A DNA stretch of 64,000 bases from CAIXSC01 sp046349915 (GTDB lineage Bacteria > Planctomycetota > Planctomycetia > Pirellulales > Pirellulaceae): positions 372,001 to 436,000 of the forward strand of contig JAXMBL010000009.1 in assembly GCA_046349915.1 (NCBI GenBank). Reading direction: 5' to 3'. Shown piece by piece: positions 44,812 to 53,495 of this stretch; position 1 is the first letter of the stretch; each line of letters begins with the position of its first letter. The notes beneath the pieces were generated by a model, which was not told where the DNA came from, searched no databases, and saw only the letters and a program-made list of their open reading frames with translations. The position numbers and the translations under genes are program-made.

Positions 44812-45681
44812 ATGATGCGTCGCTGGGAGAATAGTCCAGTCCGTTGTTTGGCAGGCACGAGGCGCCGTTGGCTCCTCGTAGCGGCGTCGCTCGCGTGGTT
44901 GCTGCTCGTGAGTTGCACCACGGCAGAGGACGCGTCAGCTCGCGCGGACGACAGCGGCCCGCAAAAGCTGAGCGAACAGAATTCAAGCGGCAAGCAACCG
45001 AAAGAGCAGAAGAAGGGTGACGACCAAGCGAGTGATCAGAAGTCGAATGCCACGAAGCCAAGTTCCTCGAAATCAGGCTCTCTCAAGCCAAGCCTCCTCA
45101 AGTCAGGCGCGGTGAAACCTGGCGTCGCGAAAACCGGCATCTCCAAGTCCGGCATCTCCAAGTCAGGTGATGCGAAGGGACGACGGATGGCGGCCAACGA
45201 TTCAGCGCCAGCGGTGACTCCCGAGCGCGAAGCGGCTGTAAGGAAATTTGTCGAGCAGCATCATCCAGAGCTCGTCGGTTTGCTCGAATCGCTGAAGTCT
45301 AAGAATTCGACCGAATACGAACGAGCCGTACGCGACTTGTTTCGAGTGAGCGAGCGATTGGCTCAGTCTTATGGTCGAGACAATCAGCGCTACGAGTTGG
45401 AACTGAAGCTGTGGCAATCTCAATCCCGACTCGACTTACTGGCCGCTCGCTTCAAGATGTCGAACAACGACGAATTAAAAGCGCAGATTCAACAAGCGCT
45501 CGACGAACAGTATTCTCTTCGTCAGGCCGTCATGCAGTTAGAGCGTGATCGAGTGGCCGAGCGATTGAAGAAGCTGGACGAACAACTTCAGACCTTCGAC
45601 GCGTCGCGCGAAGAACTGTTGGACCGCCAATTGCGATTGCTGCTGGGAAAACAGAAGTCGGCGACTGGTAAAGGCTCTTGA
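44812..45681 (+). CDS. Lipoprotein with repetitive Lys/Ser linker and coiled-coil end
   Basis: The 289-residue protein has a basic head, a hydrophobic stretch ending LLLVSCTTAED (lipobox-like, cysteine near residue 35), and a long Ser/Lys/Gly linker with internal repeats of the type SKSGxxK (about residues 60-125). A helical end follows (EREAAVRKFVEQHHPELV, YELELKLWQSQSRLDLLAARF, RLKKLDEQLQTF). The end resembles coiled-coil periplasmic adaptor segments. I do not recognise a named family. It starts five bases after the putative anti-sigma gene and should be cotranscribed with it. Confidence 0.72.
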   Translation: MMRRWENSPVRCLAGTRRRWLLVAASLAWLLLVSCTTAEDASARADDSGPQKLSEQNSSGKQPKEQKKGDDQASDQKSNATKPSSSKSGSLKPSLLKSGAVKPGVAKTGISKSGISKSGDAKGRRMAANDSAPAVTPEREAAVRKFVEQHHPELVGLLESLKSKNSTEYERAVRDLFRVSERLAQSYGRDNQRYELELKLWQSQSRLDLLAARFKMSNNDELKAQIQQALDEQYSLRQAVMQLERDRVAERLKKLDEQLQTFDASREELLDRQLRLLLGKQKSATGKGS

Positions 45682-45755
45682 GTGGAATCGGCGTGAGTTA
45701 GCCAGGGATTTGAGAACGTAGGAACGTTGTTGCTCAGTAACGGGAGAAGTTTCGC

Positions 45756-48554
45756 ATGCGGCGAACAAGAATTCTGAATTCAGCGAGACTGACGATGAAG
45801 TCCGCGCTGTGCTGTATCGCGCTAAGTCTTCTGACACTAGGTTCTTCGGCTGTAATTCCCACGGGCGCGTGGGCCGAGGAGTCAGAGACTAAAGGCGATT
45901 CGGCCGTGCTGCCTTCGATCGAGCAACGATATGCCGCGGCGGAGGTGGGCGAGTCGCCGGACTTCCAGCGTCATGTCGCGCCGTTGCTGGGTCGATTGGG
46001 TTGCAATGGTCGCTCCTGCCACGGCTCGTTCCAAGGCCGCGGCGGCTTCCGCCTGTCGCTGTTCGGATTCGACTTCAAGTTCGACCACGATTCGTTGGTC
46101 GAAGGCGAAAACCCGCGAGTGAACCGGGAGAAGCCAGACGAGAGTCTCATCATCGCCAAACCCACCGACGCGGATAACCACGAGGGTGGCGAGCGATTCA
46201 AGATCGGAAGCTGGCAGCATCACGTTCTTCGCAAGTGGATCGCGGACGGCGCGCCGTACGAGTCGGCCAAGGTGCAAACCTTGAAGTCGCTGCAAGTGGA
46301 ACCCGCGGAAGTGGTGTCGGCCAAGCCGGGTGAAACCTTGCAATTCAAGGCGATCGCCGTCTGGTCCGATGGTTCGCGTGAAGACGTGACCTCGCTGTGC
46401 CGCTTCCAGTCGAATGACGAACAAGTCGCGAAGATCGACGAGTTCGGCAAGATGACGACGGGCGATGTCGGCGACACGCATGTCGTGGTCTTCTATGACA
46501 ATGCCGTCGTTCCGATCGCAGTGCTGCGACCAGTGTCCGACAAGATCGGCAAGAAGTATCCAGCGGTCGCGACGCCGACGAAGGTCGACGAGTTGGTCGT
46601 GGAGAAACTGCGCAAGCTTGGCATCGTGCCGGCGGACCTGTGCACCGACGCCGAGTTTTTGCGACGAGTGAGCTTGGATTTGACCGGCACGCTGCCAGCC
46701 GCCGCTGACGTCGAAAAGTTCCTCGCGGACGCTTCGCCGAATAAGCGAGCCGAGAAGATCGAAGAGTTGCTCGCCAGCCCCGCGTACGCGGCTTGGTGGG
46801 CCACCAAGTTGTGCGACTACACGGGCAACAACGACCGTCAACTCAATAACGTCAACAACGTAGTGACCAATGCCGCCAGCCAAGGCTGGTACGACTGGAT
46901 CTACAAGCGAGTGGCCGACAATGCTCCTTATGACCAGATTGTCGAGGGGATTGTGTTGGGTTCGAGTCGCCGTCCCGAGCAGAGCTACACCGACTTCTGC
47001 AAGGAGATGAGCGATCTTTATCGTCCGGGATCGGAAAAGGCGTTCGCCGACTTGCCATCGATGCCCTACTACTGGGCTCGACAAAACCTGCGGCAAACCG
47101 AGGACAAAGCCATTGCGTTCGCCTACTCGTTCATGGGCGTTCGCATCCAGTGCGCTCAGTGCCACAAACATCCCTTTGATCAATGGTCGAAAGACGACTT
47201 TGATCAATTCAAGCCGTTCTTCGCTTTTGTGAAGTACAGCGCTAACGGCCCCAAGGACGAGATGCAAGCGATCCTGGAAGAATGCGGCCTGAAGGATCTG
47301 CGCGGCAATGACTTGCGGAAGAAGCTTCCCGAGTTGTTGAAGGAAGGCAAGACCGTACCGTTTGCGGAGATCGTGGCGACCAGCGCTCCCAAGCCGAAGG
47401 CCGCCGAGGCGAAAGGCAAGGGGAAGGGCAAGCAAGACAAAACGGCGAAAGCCGCCGACGCGAAAGACCTCCCCAAGGGAGCAACGGCGCGATTGCTGAA
47501 TGGTCAGATTGTCCAACTGTCCGACCATCAAGACGCGCGTAAGCCGCTCATGGATTGGCTCCGCTCGAAGGACAATCCCTACTTCGCCAAGGCATTCGTC
47601 AACCGAGCTTGGGCAAACTACTTCAACGCGGGCATCGTCGAGCCGCCCGATGATATGAGCTTGGCGAATCCCCCGCGCAACAAGGCGTTGCTCGATCACT
47701 TGGCTGCTGGATTCCTCGAGCATAACTTCGACATGAAGTGGCTCCATCGCGAGATCTGCAACAGCGCGACCTATCAACGCAGTTGGCAAACCAACTCGAC
47801 GAACGAGCGAGACGAGAAGAACTTCAGTCGAGCCGTTCCGCGACGATTGCCGGCGGAAGTGGCGGTCGATGCGCTCCAACAAGCAGTCTCGTCCGATGCG
47901 AAGGCGGCTCAAGCATTGCAGTCGATCAAGGGGCGAGCGATTACGGTTCCTGGGGCCAGCGCTCAGAATCGCGGTGGTCCGGGTGGCGATCGAGGCTTTG
48001 CATTCCAGGTCTTCGGTCGCTCCACTCGCGAAAGCAATTGCGATTGCGACCGCTCGACGGAAGCCAGTTTGTTGCAGACCGTGTTCCTCCAGAACGATTC
48101 GTCGGTGGTTGCCGCCATCAGTGGTGGACGCGACAGCTGGATCGCTCAACTTCAGCAGCAGTTGAAGGTGAAATCGGATGATGGAGATAAAGAGGACACG
48201 GAGCAGAAGGTCAAGGACGCGAAGAAGGAACTCGTCCGCCTGAAGATCCGGCTTGAGCGAGCGGAGAAGGCGAAGCAAGAAGACCAGGTCGCTCGTCTGA
48301 AGCTGCGGATGGAACAAGTGGAGAAGGTGGCGCAGTCAGGCGAAGAGAAGAAGCCTGAAGAGCCCGCCGCACCGGCCATCGACTCGCCGACGATCGTGCG
48401 TCAGGCTTACCTGCGTACGTTGTCTCGCTACCCGACGGACGACGAGATCACTCGTTGCGTCGAGTTCATGAGTGCGGCGCCGAATCCGGCGGAAGGGGCG
48501 AAGGGCGTGCTCTGGGCGCTCATCAACACGAAGGAGTTCATCGTCAATCACTAA
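45756..48554 (+). CDS. DUF1549/DUF1553 (planctomycete PSCyt-type) secreted protein
   Basis: The 932-residue protein has a signal peptide and an N-terminal cytochrome-like segment with the motif CNGRSCH (CX4CH) followed by GFRLSLFGFDFKFDHD. A Big_2-like domain comes next (~175-260; KPGETLQFKAIAVWSDGS), then DUF1549 with ADLCTDAEFLRRVSLDLTG and CAQCHKHPFDQW. A Lys/Ala linker separates it from the C-terminal DUF1553 (NPPRNKALLDHLAAGF, QAYLRTLSRYPTDDE). The gene family is hugely expanded in planctomycetes and always sits beside a DUF1501 gene, as here. Its role is not established; polysaccharide degradation has been suggested. ATG 45756 has GGGAG nine bases upstream; ATG 45795 gives a neater signal peptide. 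Confidence 0.95.
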   Translation: MRRTRILNSARLTMKSALCCIALSLLTLGSSAVIPTGAWAEESETKGDSAVLPSIEQRYAAAEVGESPDFQRHVAPLLGRLGCNGRSCHGSFQGRGGFRLSLFGFDFKFDHDSLVEGENPRVNREKPDESLIIAKPTDADNHEGGERFKIGSWQHHVLRKWIADGAPYESAKVQTLKSLQVEPAEVVSAKPGETLQFKAIAVWSDGSREDVTSLCRFQSNDEQVAKIDEFGKMTTGDVGDTHVVVFYDNAVVPIAVLRPVSDKIGKKYPAVATPTKVDELVVEKLRKLGIVPADLCTDAEFLRRVSLDLTGTLPAAADVEKFLADASPNKRAEKIEELLASPAYAAWWATKLCDYTGNNDRQLNNVNNVVTNAASQGWYDWIYKRVADNAPYDQIVEGIVLGSSRRPEQSYTDFCKEMSDLYRPGSEKAFADLPSMPYYWARQNLRQTEDKAIAFAYSFMGVRIQCAQCHKHPFDQWSKDDFDQFKPFFAFVKYSANGPKDEMQAILEECGLKDLRGNDLRKKLPELLKEGKTVPFAEIVATSAPKPKAAEAKGKGKGKQDKTAKAADAKDLPKGATARLLNGQIVQLSDHQDARKPLMDWLRSKDNPYFAKAFVNRAWANYFNAGIVEPPDDMSLANPPRNKALLDHLAAGFLEHNFDMKWLHREICNSATYQRSWQTNSTNERDEKNFSRAVPRRLPAEVAVDALQQAVSSDAKAAQALQSIKGRAITVPGASAQNRGGPGGDRGFAFQVFGRSTRESNCDCDRSTEASLLQTVFLQNDSSVVAAISGGRDSWIAQLQQQLKVKSDDGDKEDTEQKVKDAKKELVRLKIRLERAEKAKQEDQVARLKLRMEQVEKVAQSGEEKKPEEPAAPAIDSPTIVRQAYLRTLSRYPTDDEITRCVEFMSAAPNPAEGAKGVLWALINTKEFIVNH

Positions 48555-48700
48555 CGAGGCGAATGGCCTCGATCATTCACGCGGGCAGTCGGCTCGGTTT
48601 CGTTCCAGCCGGCCGACCTGCCCGCCTGTTCGCACACTGGTTGGAAAACGAGATCGATTCGAAGACACCATTATCTATTCCTACGAAGGAGTTCTCAGGC

Positions 48701-50002
48701 ATGGCGATTTCTTGGACTTGCGACGGAATGCAACGACGTGACTTTCTGAAGGTAGGCGTGGCGGGGACCGGTTTGTCTTTGGCCAGCTACCTCCGCATGT
48801 CAGAAGCAGGCGAGGTAAAGGCCGGACAGACTCAATCGTGCATCTTTATCAACCTGGGCGGCGGTCCGTCGCACATGGATTCGTTCGATCTGAAGCCAGA
48901 TGCGCCCGCCGAGTATCGCGGGGCGTTTAATCCGATCAAGACGAACGCGTCGGGCGTGGAGATCAGCGAACATCTGCCGAAGCTGGCCACCTGCGCGGAC
49001 AAGTTCGCGATTTTGCGGGGCGTGACGCACACACTGGCCGCTCACGAACTGGGCACGGTGTATGTGAATAGCGGAAACCGCCCGATTCCCTCGCTCGAGT
49101 ACCCCAGCTACGGCGCGGTGGTCACGAAGGAACTGGATGCTCCGCGCGATTTGCCGCCGTTCGTTGCGATTCCCAATAGTCCTCAACGAGCCGGTTTCCT
49201 CGGAGTTCAGTACGCTCCGTTGAACACCAATGCCACGCCGCAACCGGGCAAGCCGTTTAGCGTCCGCGGAGTGGCGTTGGGCAATGGCCTGACGATCGAC
49301 GAAGTCGAACGACGTCAGAACTTGCTGCAAGACCTCGACAAGACCTTCACGTCGGTCGAGAAGAACAGCCAGTTGCTCGCCGGTCTCGATCGCTTCAGCG
49401 AACAAGCGTATGCGATCATTACGTCGAAGCGAGCTCGCGAAGCGTTCGATATCAGCAAGGAATCGCCGAAGTTCGCCGAGCCGTTCGGCGCCGAGGCGTT
49501 CGGTCAGAGCTGCCTTCTCGCGACTCGGTTGGTCGAGTCGGGAGTGCGGTTTGTCAGCATTTCGCTGGGCGGCTGGGATACTCACCAGGATAACTTCACG
49601 AAGCTCAAGACCAAGCAGTTGCCGACGCTCGACACGGGCCTCGCCGCTCTGCTCAATGGACTCGCCCAGAAGGGTCTGTTGGAGTCGACGGCGGTGATGG
49701 TGACGGGCGAGTTTGGTCGGACGCCGAAGATCAACACTCGTAGTGCGGAAGGTGGTCGCGACCACTATCCTCGCTGCATGTTCATGTTGATGGCGGGCGG
49801 CAAGGTTCGCGGCGGCCAGGTCATTGGCGAGAGCGATGACAAGGCGACGGGCCCGGCGGGCGAGGGCTATTCTCCGAACGATGTGGCCGCTTCGCTGTAC
49901 CACAACCTGGGCATTGATCATCAGAAGGAATACCACACCGCCACGGGTCGCCCGATCATGATCGTGCGCGATGGCAAGGTGATTCAGAAGCTGTTCGGCT
50001 AG
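48701..50002 (+). CDS. DUF1501 family protein (Tat-exported)
   Basis: The 433-residue protein starts at ATG 48701 (GAAGGAG ten bases upstream). A twin-arginine signal (MQRRDFLKVGVAGTGLSLAS) lies near its N-terminus, so it is exported folded. The body has the DUF1501 marks: CIFINLGGGPSHMDSFDLKP, LPKLATCADKFAILRG, WDTHQDNF, and VMVTGEFGRTPKINTRSAEG-type strands near the end. The fold is alkaline-phosphatase/sulfatase-like; the substrate is unknown. It follows the DUF1549/1553 gene by about 146 bases. Confidence 0.94.
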   Translation: MAISWTCDGMQRRDFLKVGVAGTGLSLASYLRMSEAGEVKAGQTQSCIFINLGGGPSHMDSFDLKPDAPAEYRGAFNPIKTNASGVEISEHLPKLATCADKFAILRGVTHTLAAHELGTVYVNSGNRPIPSLEYPSYGAVVTKELDAPRDLPPFVAIPNSPQRAGFLGVQYAPLNTNATPQPGKPFSVRGVALGNGLTIDEVERRQNLLQDLDKTFTSVEKNSQLLAGLDRFSEQAYAIITSKRAREAFDISKESPKFAEPFGAEAFGQSCLLATRLVESGVRFVSISLGGWDTHQDNFTKLKTKQLPTLDTGLAALLNGLAQKGLLESTAVMVTGEFGRTPKINTRSAEGGRDHYPRCMFMLMAGGKVRGGQVIGESDDKATGPAGEGYSPNDVAASLYHNLGIDHQKEYHTATGRPIMIVRDGKVIQKLFG

Positions 50003-50110
50003 ACCACCGAACGATCGAGTGTCAGAGCGGTGTGACCGACCGCTCTGACATTTTGCTGCACCGAAATACGCGTCACACTTTTCTCGTTCCTCACATTGGA
50101 GTTCGCCGCC

Positions 50111-50626
50111 ATGAAAACACTACTTCGCACGTTGGCCGTTGTTGCGTTGGCCTTGTTGATCAGCGTTCCGGCCGTCGCTCAGGAAAAGAAGAAGAAAGGC
50201 AAGGGAGGCAATCAAACGCCTCAGGCCGTCGCCGCGATCCAGAAGCAGTTGGAGGGACTTGATCTGTCCGACGAGCAGAAGGGCAAGATCAAGGAAGTGG
50301 TCGCATCGTACTCGGGCAAGTTGACGGAGGCTCAAAAGAAGGTCGGTGGCTTGATGACCGCCGAACAGCGAGCCAAGGCGAAGGAAGCCACGGACAAGGC
50401 GAAGGCCGACGGCAAGAAGGGGAAGGAACTACGTGACGCGGTGGAAGCGGCCGTAGGCCTCTCGGGCGACGACAAGGCCAAGATGCAGGCCGCTCAAAAG
50501 GAAGTCAACGACCTCGCGGGCGAGTTCCGCAAGGCGGTCGCGGAAGTGCTGACCGACGAGCAGAAGGCCAAGGCCGGCTTGAACGCGCCCGAAAAGGGCA
50601 AGGGCAAGAAGAAGAAGACTCAGTAA
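50111..50626 (+). CDS. Small secreted Lys/Ala-rich protein (Spy/LTxxQ-like)
   Basis: The 171-residue protein has a clean signal peptide (MKTLLRTLAVVALALLISVPAVAQ) and a very basic mature part, KKKKGKGG at the front and KGKGKKKK at the end. In between is a helical region with LDLSDEQKGKIKEVV and LTDEQKAKAG, resembling the LTxxQ motif of periplasmic Spy/CpxP-like chaperones. GGAG lies nine bases before the ATG. It closes a possible six-gene unit beginning with the ECF sigma gene; two strong hairpins follow. A periplasmic stress or polyanion-binding role is inference. Confidence 0.72.
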   Translation: MKTLLRTLAVVALALLISVPAVAQEKKKKGKGGNQTPQAVAAIQKQLEGLDLSDEQKGKIKEVVASYSGKLTEAQKKVGGLMTAEQRAKAKEATDKAKADGKKGKELRDAVEAAVGLSGDDKAKMQAAQKEVNDLAGEFRKAVAEVLTDEQKAKAGLNAPEKGKGKKKKTQ

Positions 50627-50649
50627 TCCCCGACGGCATGACCAATTCA

Positions 50650-50680
50650 AGACGCTCGCTCAACAAACGAGCGAGCGTCT
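50650..50680. terminator. Hairpin after the DUF1501/Spy-like gene
   Basis: Arms AGACGCTCGCT-C and its complement (about 50650-50662 and 50668-50680) flank a five-base loop, with no following T run. It probably helps end transcription or stabilise the 3' end. Confidence 0.6.
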
Positions 50681-50701
50681 GAAGGAAGTTTGTTGAGTGC
50701 G

Positions 50702-50747
50702 CAACGCCCGTCGCCGAGGCAAGTCGGCGGCGGGCGTTGTTTTTTTA
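50702..50747 (+). terminator. Rho-independent terminator
   Basis: A perfect 15-base-pair stem (CAACGCCCGTCGCCG, 50702-50716, and its complement, 50725-50739) with an eight-base loop is followed directly by a T8 run. This is the best intrinsic terminator in the window and ends the unit that starts with the ECF sigma gene or its DUF1501 part. Confidence 0.92.
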
Positions 50748-51286
50748 TGGACCTTCGCTGGCCATGTGAATCGCTCGCTGCGAACTTCACTCGCCGCGAC
50801 AGTCCGAGCCACGACAACGCGTATCATGACCATCCTTTCCATGACGAGCGTCCCCAATCGAGCCCCATTCCCCCCCTTCTCCCCAAGCTTGCTTGGGGAG
50901 AAGGGGCCGGGGGATGAGGGGGCGCATCAAGCGAGCAGCGGAGCACCGGCTTGAATAAACTCTGGGCGTCGCGCAAAGCTACCCACCGAAATCGTACCGC
51001 GCAGAAGCCAAGGCCTAATTGGACAGCGCCTGGTTCGCCAAAATCACGGATGTCAGACACAGAAGTCGGTCGACCACGGATAACACCGATGACACGGATA
51101 AGAATAGAGGGGGGGAGGTCGCTAGAAGGTTATGGACCACGAATCGCATTAATGCCACAGATGTCGCATGATCACTTGTCACAGCTAAGAATGTAGGTTT
51201 GCCAGAACCTAGAATGGGATTCCTGGGCCGTTCTGCACGCCTCGAATCGACGGACTAGAAGTCCGTCGTACAACTGCGACAACCTG
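50748..51286. repeat. Intergenic region with dispersed-repeat copy 3 and REP copy 7
   Basis: No gene is seen. The dispersed ~80-bp repeat lies at 51025-51101 and a REP-like palindrome at 51249-51267. A short hairpin (CTTCTCCCCAAGCTTGCTTG region with its complement GGGGAGAAGGGG, about 50876-50910) is also visible. Confidence 0.7.
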
Positions 51287-51958
51287 CTATCGCAGCATGC
51301 GAGTGCCCGCACTTGCCATGGCGGGGACGGAGAACGTGTCGACATCGCCCGCGTTCGTTGCCAACTCTTCGTGCACCGATCCGCTATTCACTCCACCGAA
51401 TCCCAGGATGTTCCAAGTCTTGTGGTCGGCGCGGGCCAGCGTATAACCCGCGTTGATCACGGGTGATTTGCTTTCGACATCGTAGGCCAGAACCGTGAGC
51501 TTCGCCGTCCCAATCGCTCGCTGTCGTTCCAGAATGGCGAGTTTGGGAATGGCGACGGGCGACGGCGGAGGCAGCGGGATCTCGGACGTTCCAAAATAGA
51601 CTTCGTTGCGATCAGTCCCCACTCCACCACTCGCCACCTCGACCACGACCTGAGCATCCTCGGCCTTGTCGACAATCGTGCACCCATAGCGCATCAGACG
51701 CTGACGCATCGACAGCAGAATGTAGTTCTTGTCGACGCAATCCAGGTACTTCGGCTCCAAGAAAACCTTCGCGTTGGCGATGGGGCGAAAGTCGACTTTA
51801 TCCAACGCCCGGTCCGCGGCACTCGAGATCAACAACTGCTCGACCCCCGTCCGCGCCGTGTCCGAGTGCTTCATGGTTGCGCACCCCACGCCGCAGGGAA
51901 CCAGCCACAGCGCCATCAGTAACGAACGTCCCAGGGAATCCATAAACCGACTCGCCAT
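51287..51958 (-). CDS. Lipoprotein of unknown function
   Basis: The 223-residue protein has a lipoprotein signal ending VPCGVGCATMKH, with the modifiable cysteine near residue 26. The mature part is an alpha/beta domain: VEQLLISSAADRALDKVDFR, KVFLEPKYLDCVDKNYILL, MRQRLMRYGCTIVDKAEDAQ and VVVEVASGGVGTDRNE. The pattern of a polar outer-membrane-linked domain resembles lipoprotein families conserved in planctomycetes; I cannot name it with confidence. It is oriented against the DUF1501 block, with the repeat-rich gap between them. Confidence 0.7.
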   Translation of the reverse strand: MASRFMDSLGRSLLMALWLVPCGVGCATMKHSDTARTGVEQLLISSAADRALDKVDFRPIANAKVFLEPKYLDCVDKNYILLSMRQRLMRYGCTIVDKAEDAQVVVEVASGGVGTDRNEVYFGTSEIPLPPPSPVAIPKLAILERQRAIGTAKLTVLAYDVESKSPVINAGYTLARADHKTWNILGFGGVNSGSVHEELATNAGDVDTFSVPAMASAGTRMLR

Positions 51959-52447
51959 GGCTTAAGGTCGATAAACGCACAGATTAGGCAAGGTGAAAGT
52001 GACCGCGCAAGCTGGGCGAGCCCCTGGCTTCCGCCAGAGTCTCGCCCCAATCGCCCTTCGGCCACTCGACACTTCGCGCGGACTCTACTCGCGATGAACT
52101 ACCGCGATCAAGAGGGTTTTTGTGAGGATTTACGTGAGGAGGCCTGAGGTAATGGCGACCATGTCGAATTTCTCGACGTCACTCCCCAACCAACTCCAGA
52201 CAGCGCATTAAGTTTGGTCCTTCCGGGTTTGTTGTGGGTAGCTGTCGAGGAGGAACTCGGTGCGGCTGTCGCCGCAGGATTTTCGGAGGCATAACTCCGG
52301 TGTCCAAAAGGTGCAGAAAGAAGAAGAGCCTCTGGCGGCGAAGAACCTCGAGTTTCCGCTTGTCGCTAATCAACTACTTGATACTCGCTCGCGCCGATTG
52401 CCAAAATCTCATGAACTAGTGACATCGAAGGAAATTAAGGAAGAACC
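51959..52447. other. Intergenic region, nothing recognised
   Basis: About 490 bases between the divergent lipoprotein gene and the TIR-like gene. It is more AT-rich toward its right end. Overlapping short frames exist on both strands but none has a supporting ribosome-binding site or family resemblance. Promoters for both genes must lie here. Confidence 0.5.
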
Positions 52448-53488
52448 ATGGCCAAGCGATCTAAGGGAACCATGACTCGAATGAAGCCTGATCCACGACG
52501 CGTGTTTGTCGTCTATGGCCGTAATCGATCCATCTACGTCGCCATGACACAGTTTCTTCAGCGACTAAAGCTCAACCCCGTTTCGTTTGATGAAATACGA
52601 AATGAGCTGGGAGGATCTCCAACGATCCTGGAAATCGTCCAAGCAGGTATGAAGAAAGCTCAAGCAGTTGTCGTGTTGCTTACACCCGATGAGTGCGGAA
52701 GACTCAGATCCGAGTACCAACTTGCCGGCGAAACAGCAGAAGACACTCGCTGGCAGCCTCGTCCCAATGTCTTTATCGAATCAGGTATGGCATTGGCTTT
52801 GGATCGCAATCGAACGCTTCTGGTGACGGTTGGCGGCGTCACACTACCTTCTGATCTGGCTGGACTTCACACTATACCTCTGGACAACAGCGCATCGAAA
52901 CGAGAGTCGCTCAGGAATGCGTTGATTGGTGTCAAGTGTAACGTTACAGGAACAGCCGAGGGAATTCATGACGTTGCCTTGGCCGGGAATTTCGAAGTCG
53001 ATACACCTGCAACTCCCTCGTCGGTAGGAACTGTCTCAGATCCATCCTCGAGACTTGCCTCAACAAGGCTAGTGTCCGATGAATGCTATACGAGAACCGA
53101 GAGAATCGAGAATTCGTTTCGACTACTTGAGAAGTGGGATAGCAGCGAGTTGCAGTCGGCACGCAGTGTGACTCGAGCCGTCCGCTCAAAACGAGCTGAA
53201 CTTGGCGATAAGCAACTACTGGAACTCGTCGATGGCCCTCTTGGCGAAGGACCCAAGACTGAAGAGCAACATCGTTTGACCACTGCGGTCATCGCGCTAT
53301 TCAACTTCTTTGAGTTTCTCGCGATCTCCCTCCGCTTCCAACGAATTGAAGAGTCCATTGTCAAAGAATCACTGAGTGGGGCTTTTTTCGGCATCTACGA
53401 CCGTTTTCTTCCCTGGCTGAGACACCACAAAGATGAGGATCACCAATACGCAACCCTGGAAAAGCTCTATCACTCATGGAAGAGTTGA
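52448..53488 (+). CDS. TIR-like nucleotide-binding (PF10137-type) plus DUF4760-like protein, putative anti-phage effector
   Basis: The 346-residue protein begins at ATG 52448 with AAGGAAG six bases upstream. Residues ~18-140 match the bacterial TIR-like/predicted nucleotide-binding domain: VFVVYGRNRSIYVAMTQFL, SFDEIRNELGGSPTILEIV, AVVVLLTPDE, then PNVFIESGMALALDRNRTLL (the conserved N-x-x-x-E-x-G segment holds the catalytic glutamate position) and PSDLAGL. Residues ~215-345 resemble DUF4760: NFFEFLAISLRFQRIEESIV, FFGIYDRFLPWLRHH. TIR proteins of this group act as NAD-cleaving effectors in CBASS/Pycsar-type and standalone defence. Codons are visibly more AT-rich than in neighbouring genes, suggesting transfer. 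No nucleotide cyclase or other defence gene is adjacent. Confidence 0.85.
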   Translation: MAKRSKGTMTRMKPDPRRVFVVYGRNRSIYVAMTQFLQRLKLNPVSFDEIRNELGGSPTILEIVQAGMKKAQAVVVLLTPDECGRLRSEYQLAGETAEDTRWQPRPNVFIESGMALALDRNRTLLVTVGGVTLPSDLAGLHTIPLDNSASKRESLRNALIGVKCNVTGTAEGIHDVALAGNFEVDTPATPSSVGTVSDPSSRLASTRLVSDECYTRTERIENSFRLLEKWDSSELQSARSVTRAVRSKRAELGDKQLLELVDGPLGEGPKTEEQHRLTTAVIALFNFFEFLAISLRFQRIEESIVKESLSGAFFGIYDRFLPWLRHHKDEDHQYATLEKLYHSWKS

Positions 53489-53495
53489 TCACCAA

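Noticed and set aside
45882..48317. Long minus-strand open frame of 811 codons
   Set aside because: It is the antisense shadow of the DUF1549/1553 gene in a high-GC genome.
52179..52373. 64-codon minus-strand frame upstream of the TIR-like gene
   Set aside because: Composition is basic and irregular with no start signal; it could be a decayed fragment but nothing identifies it.
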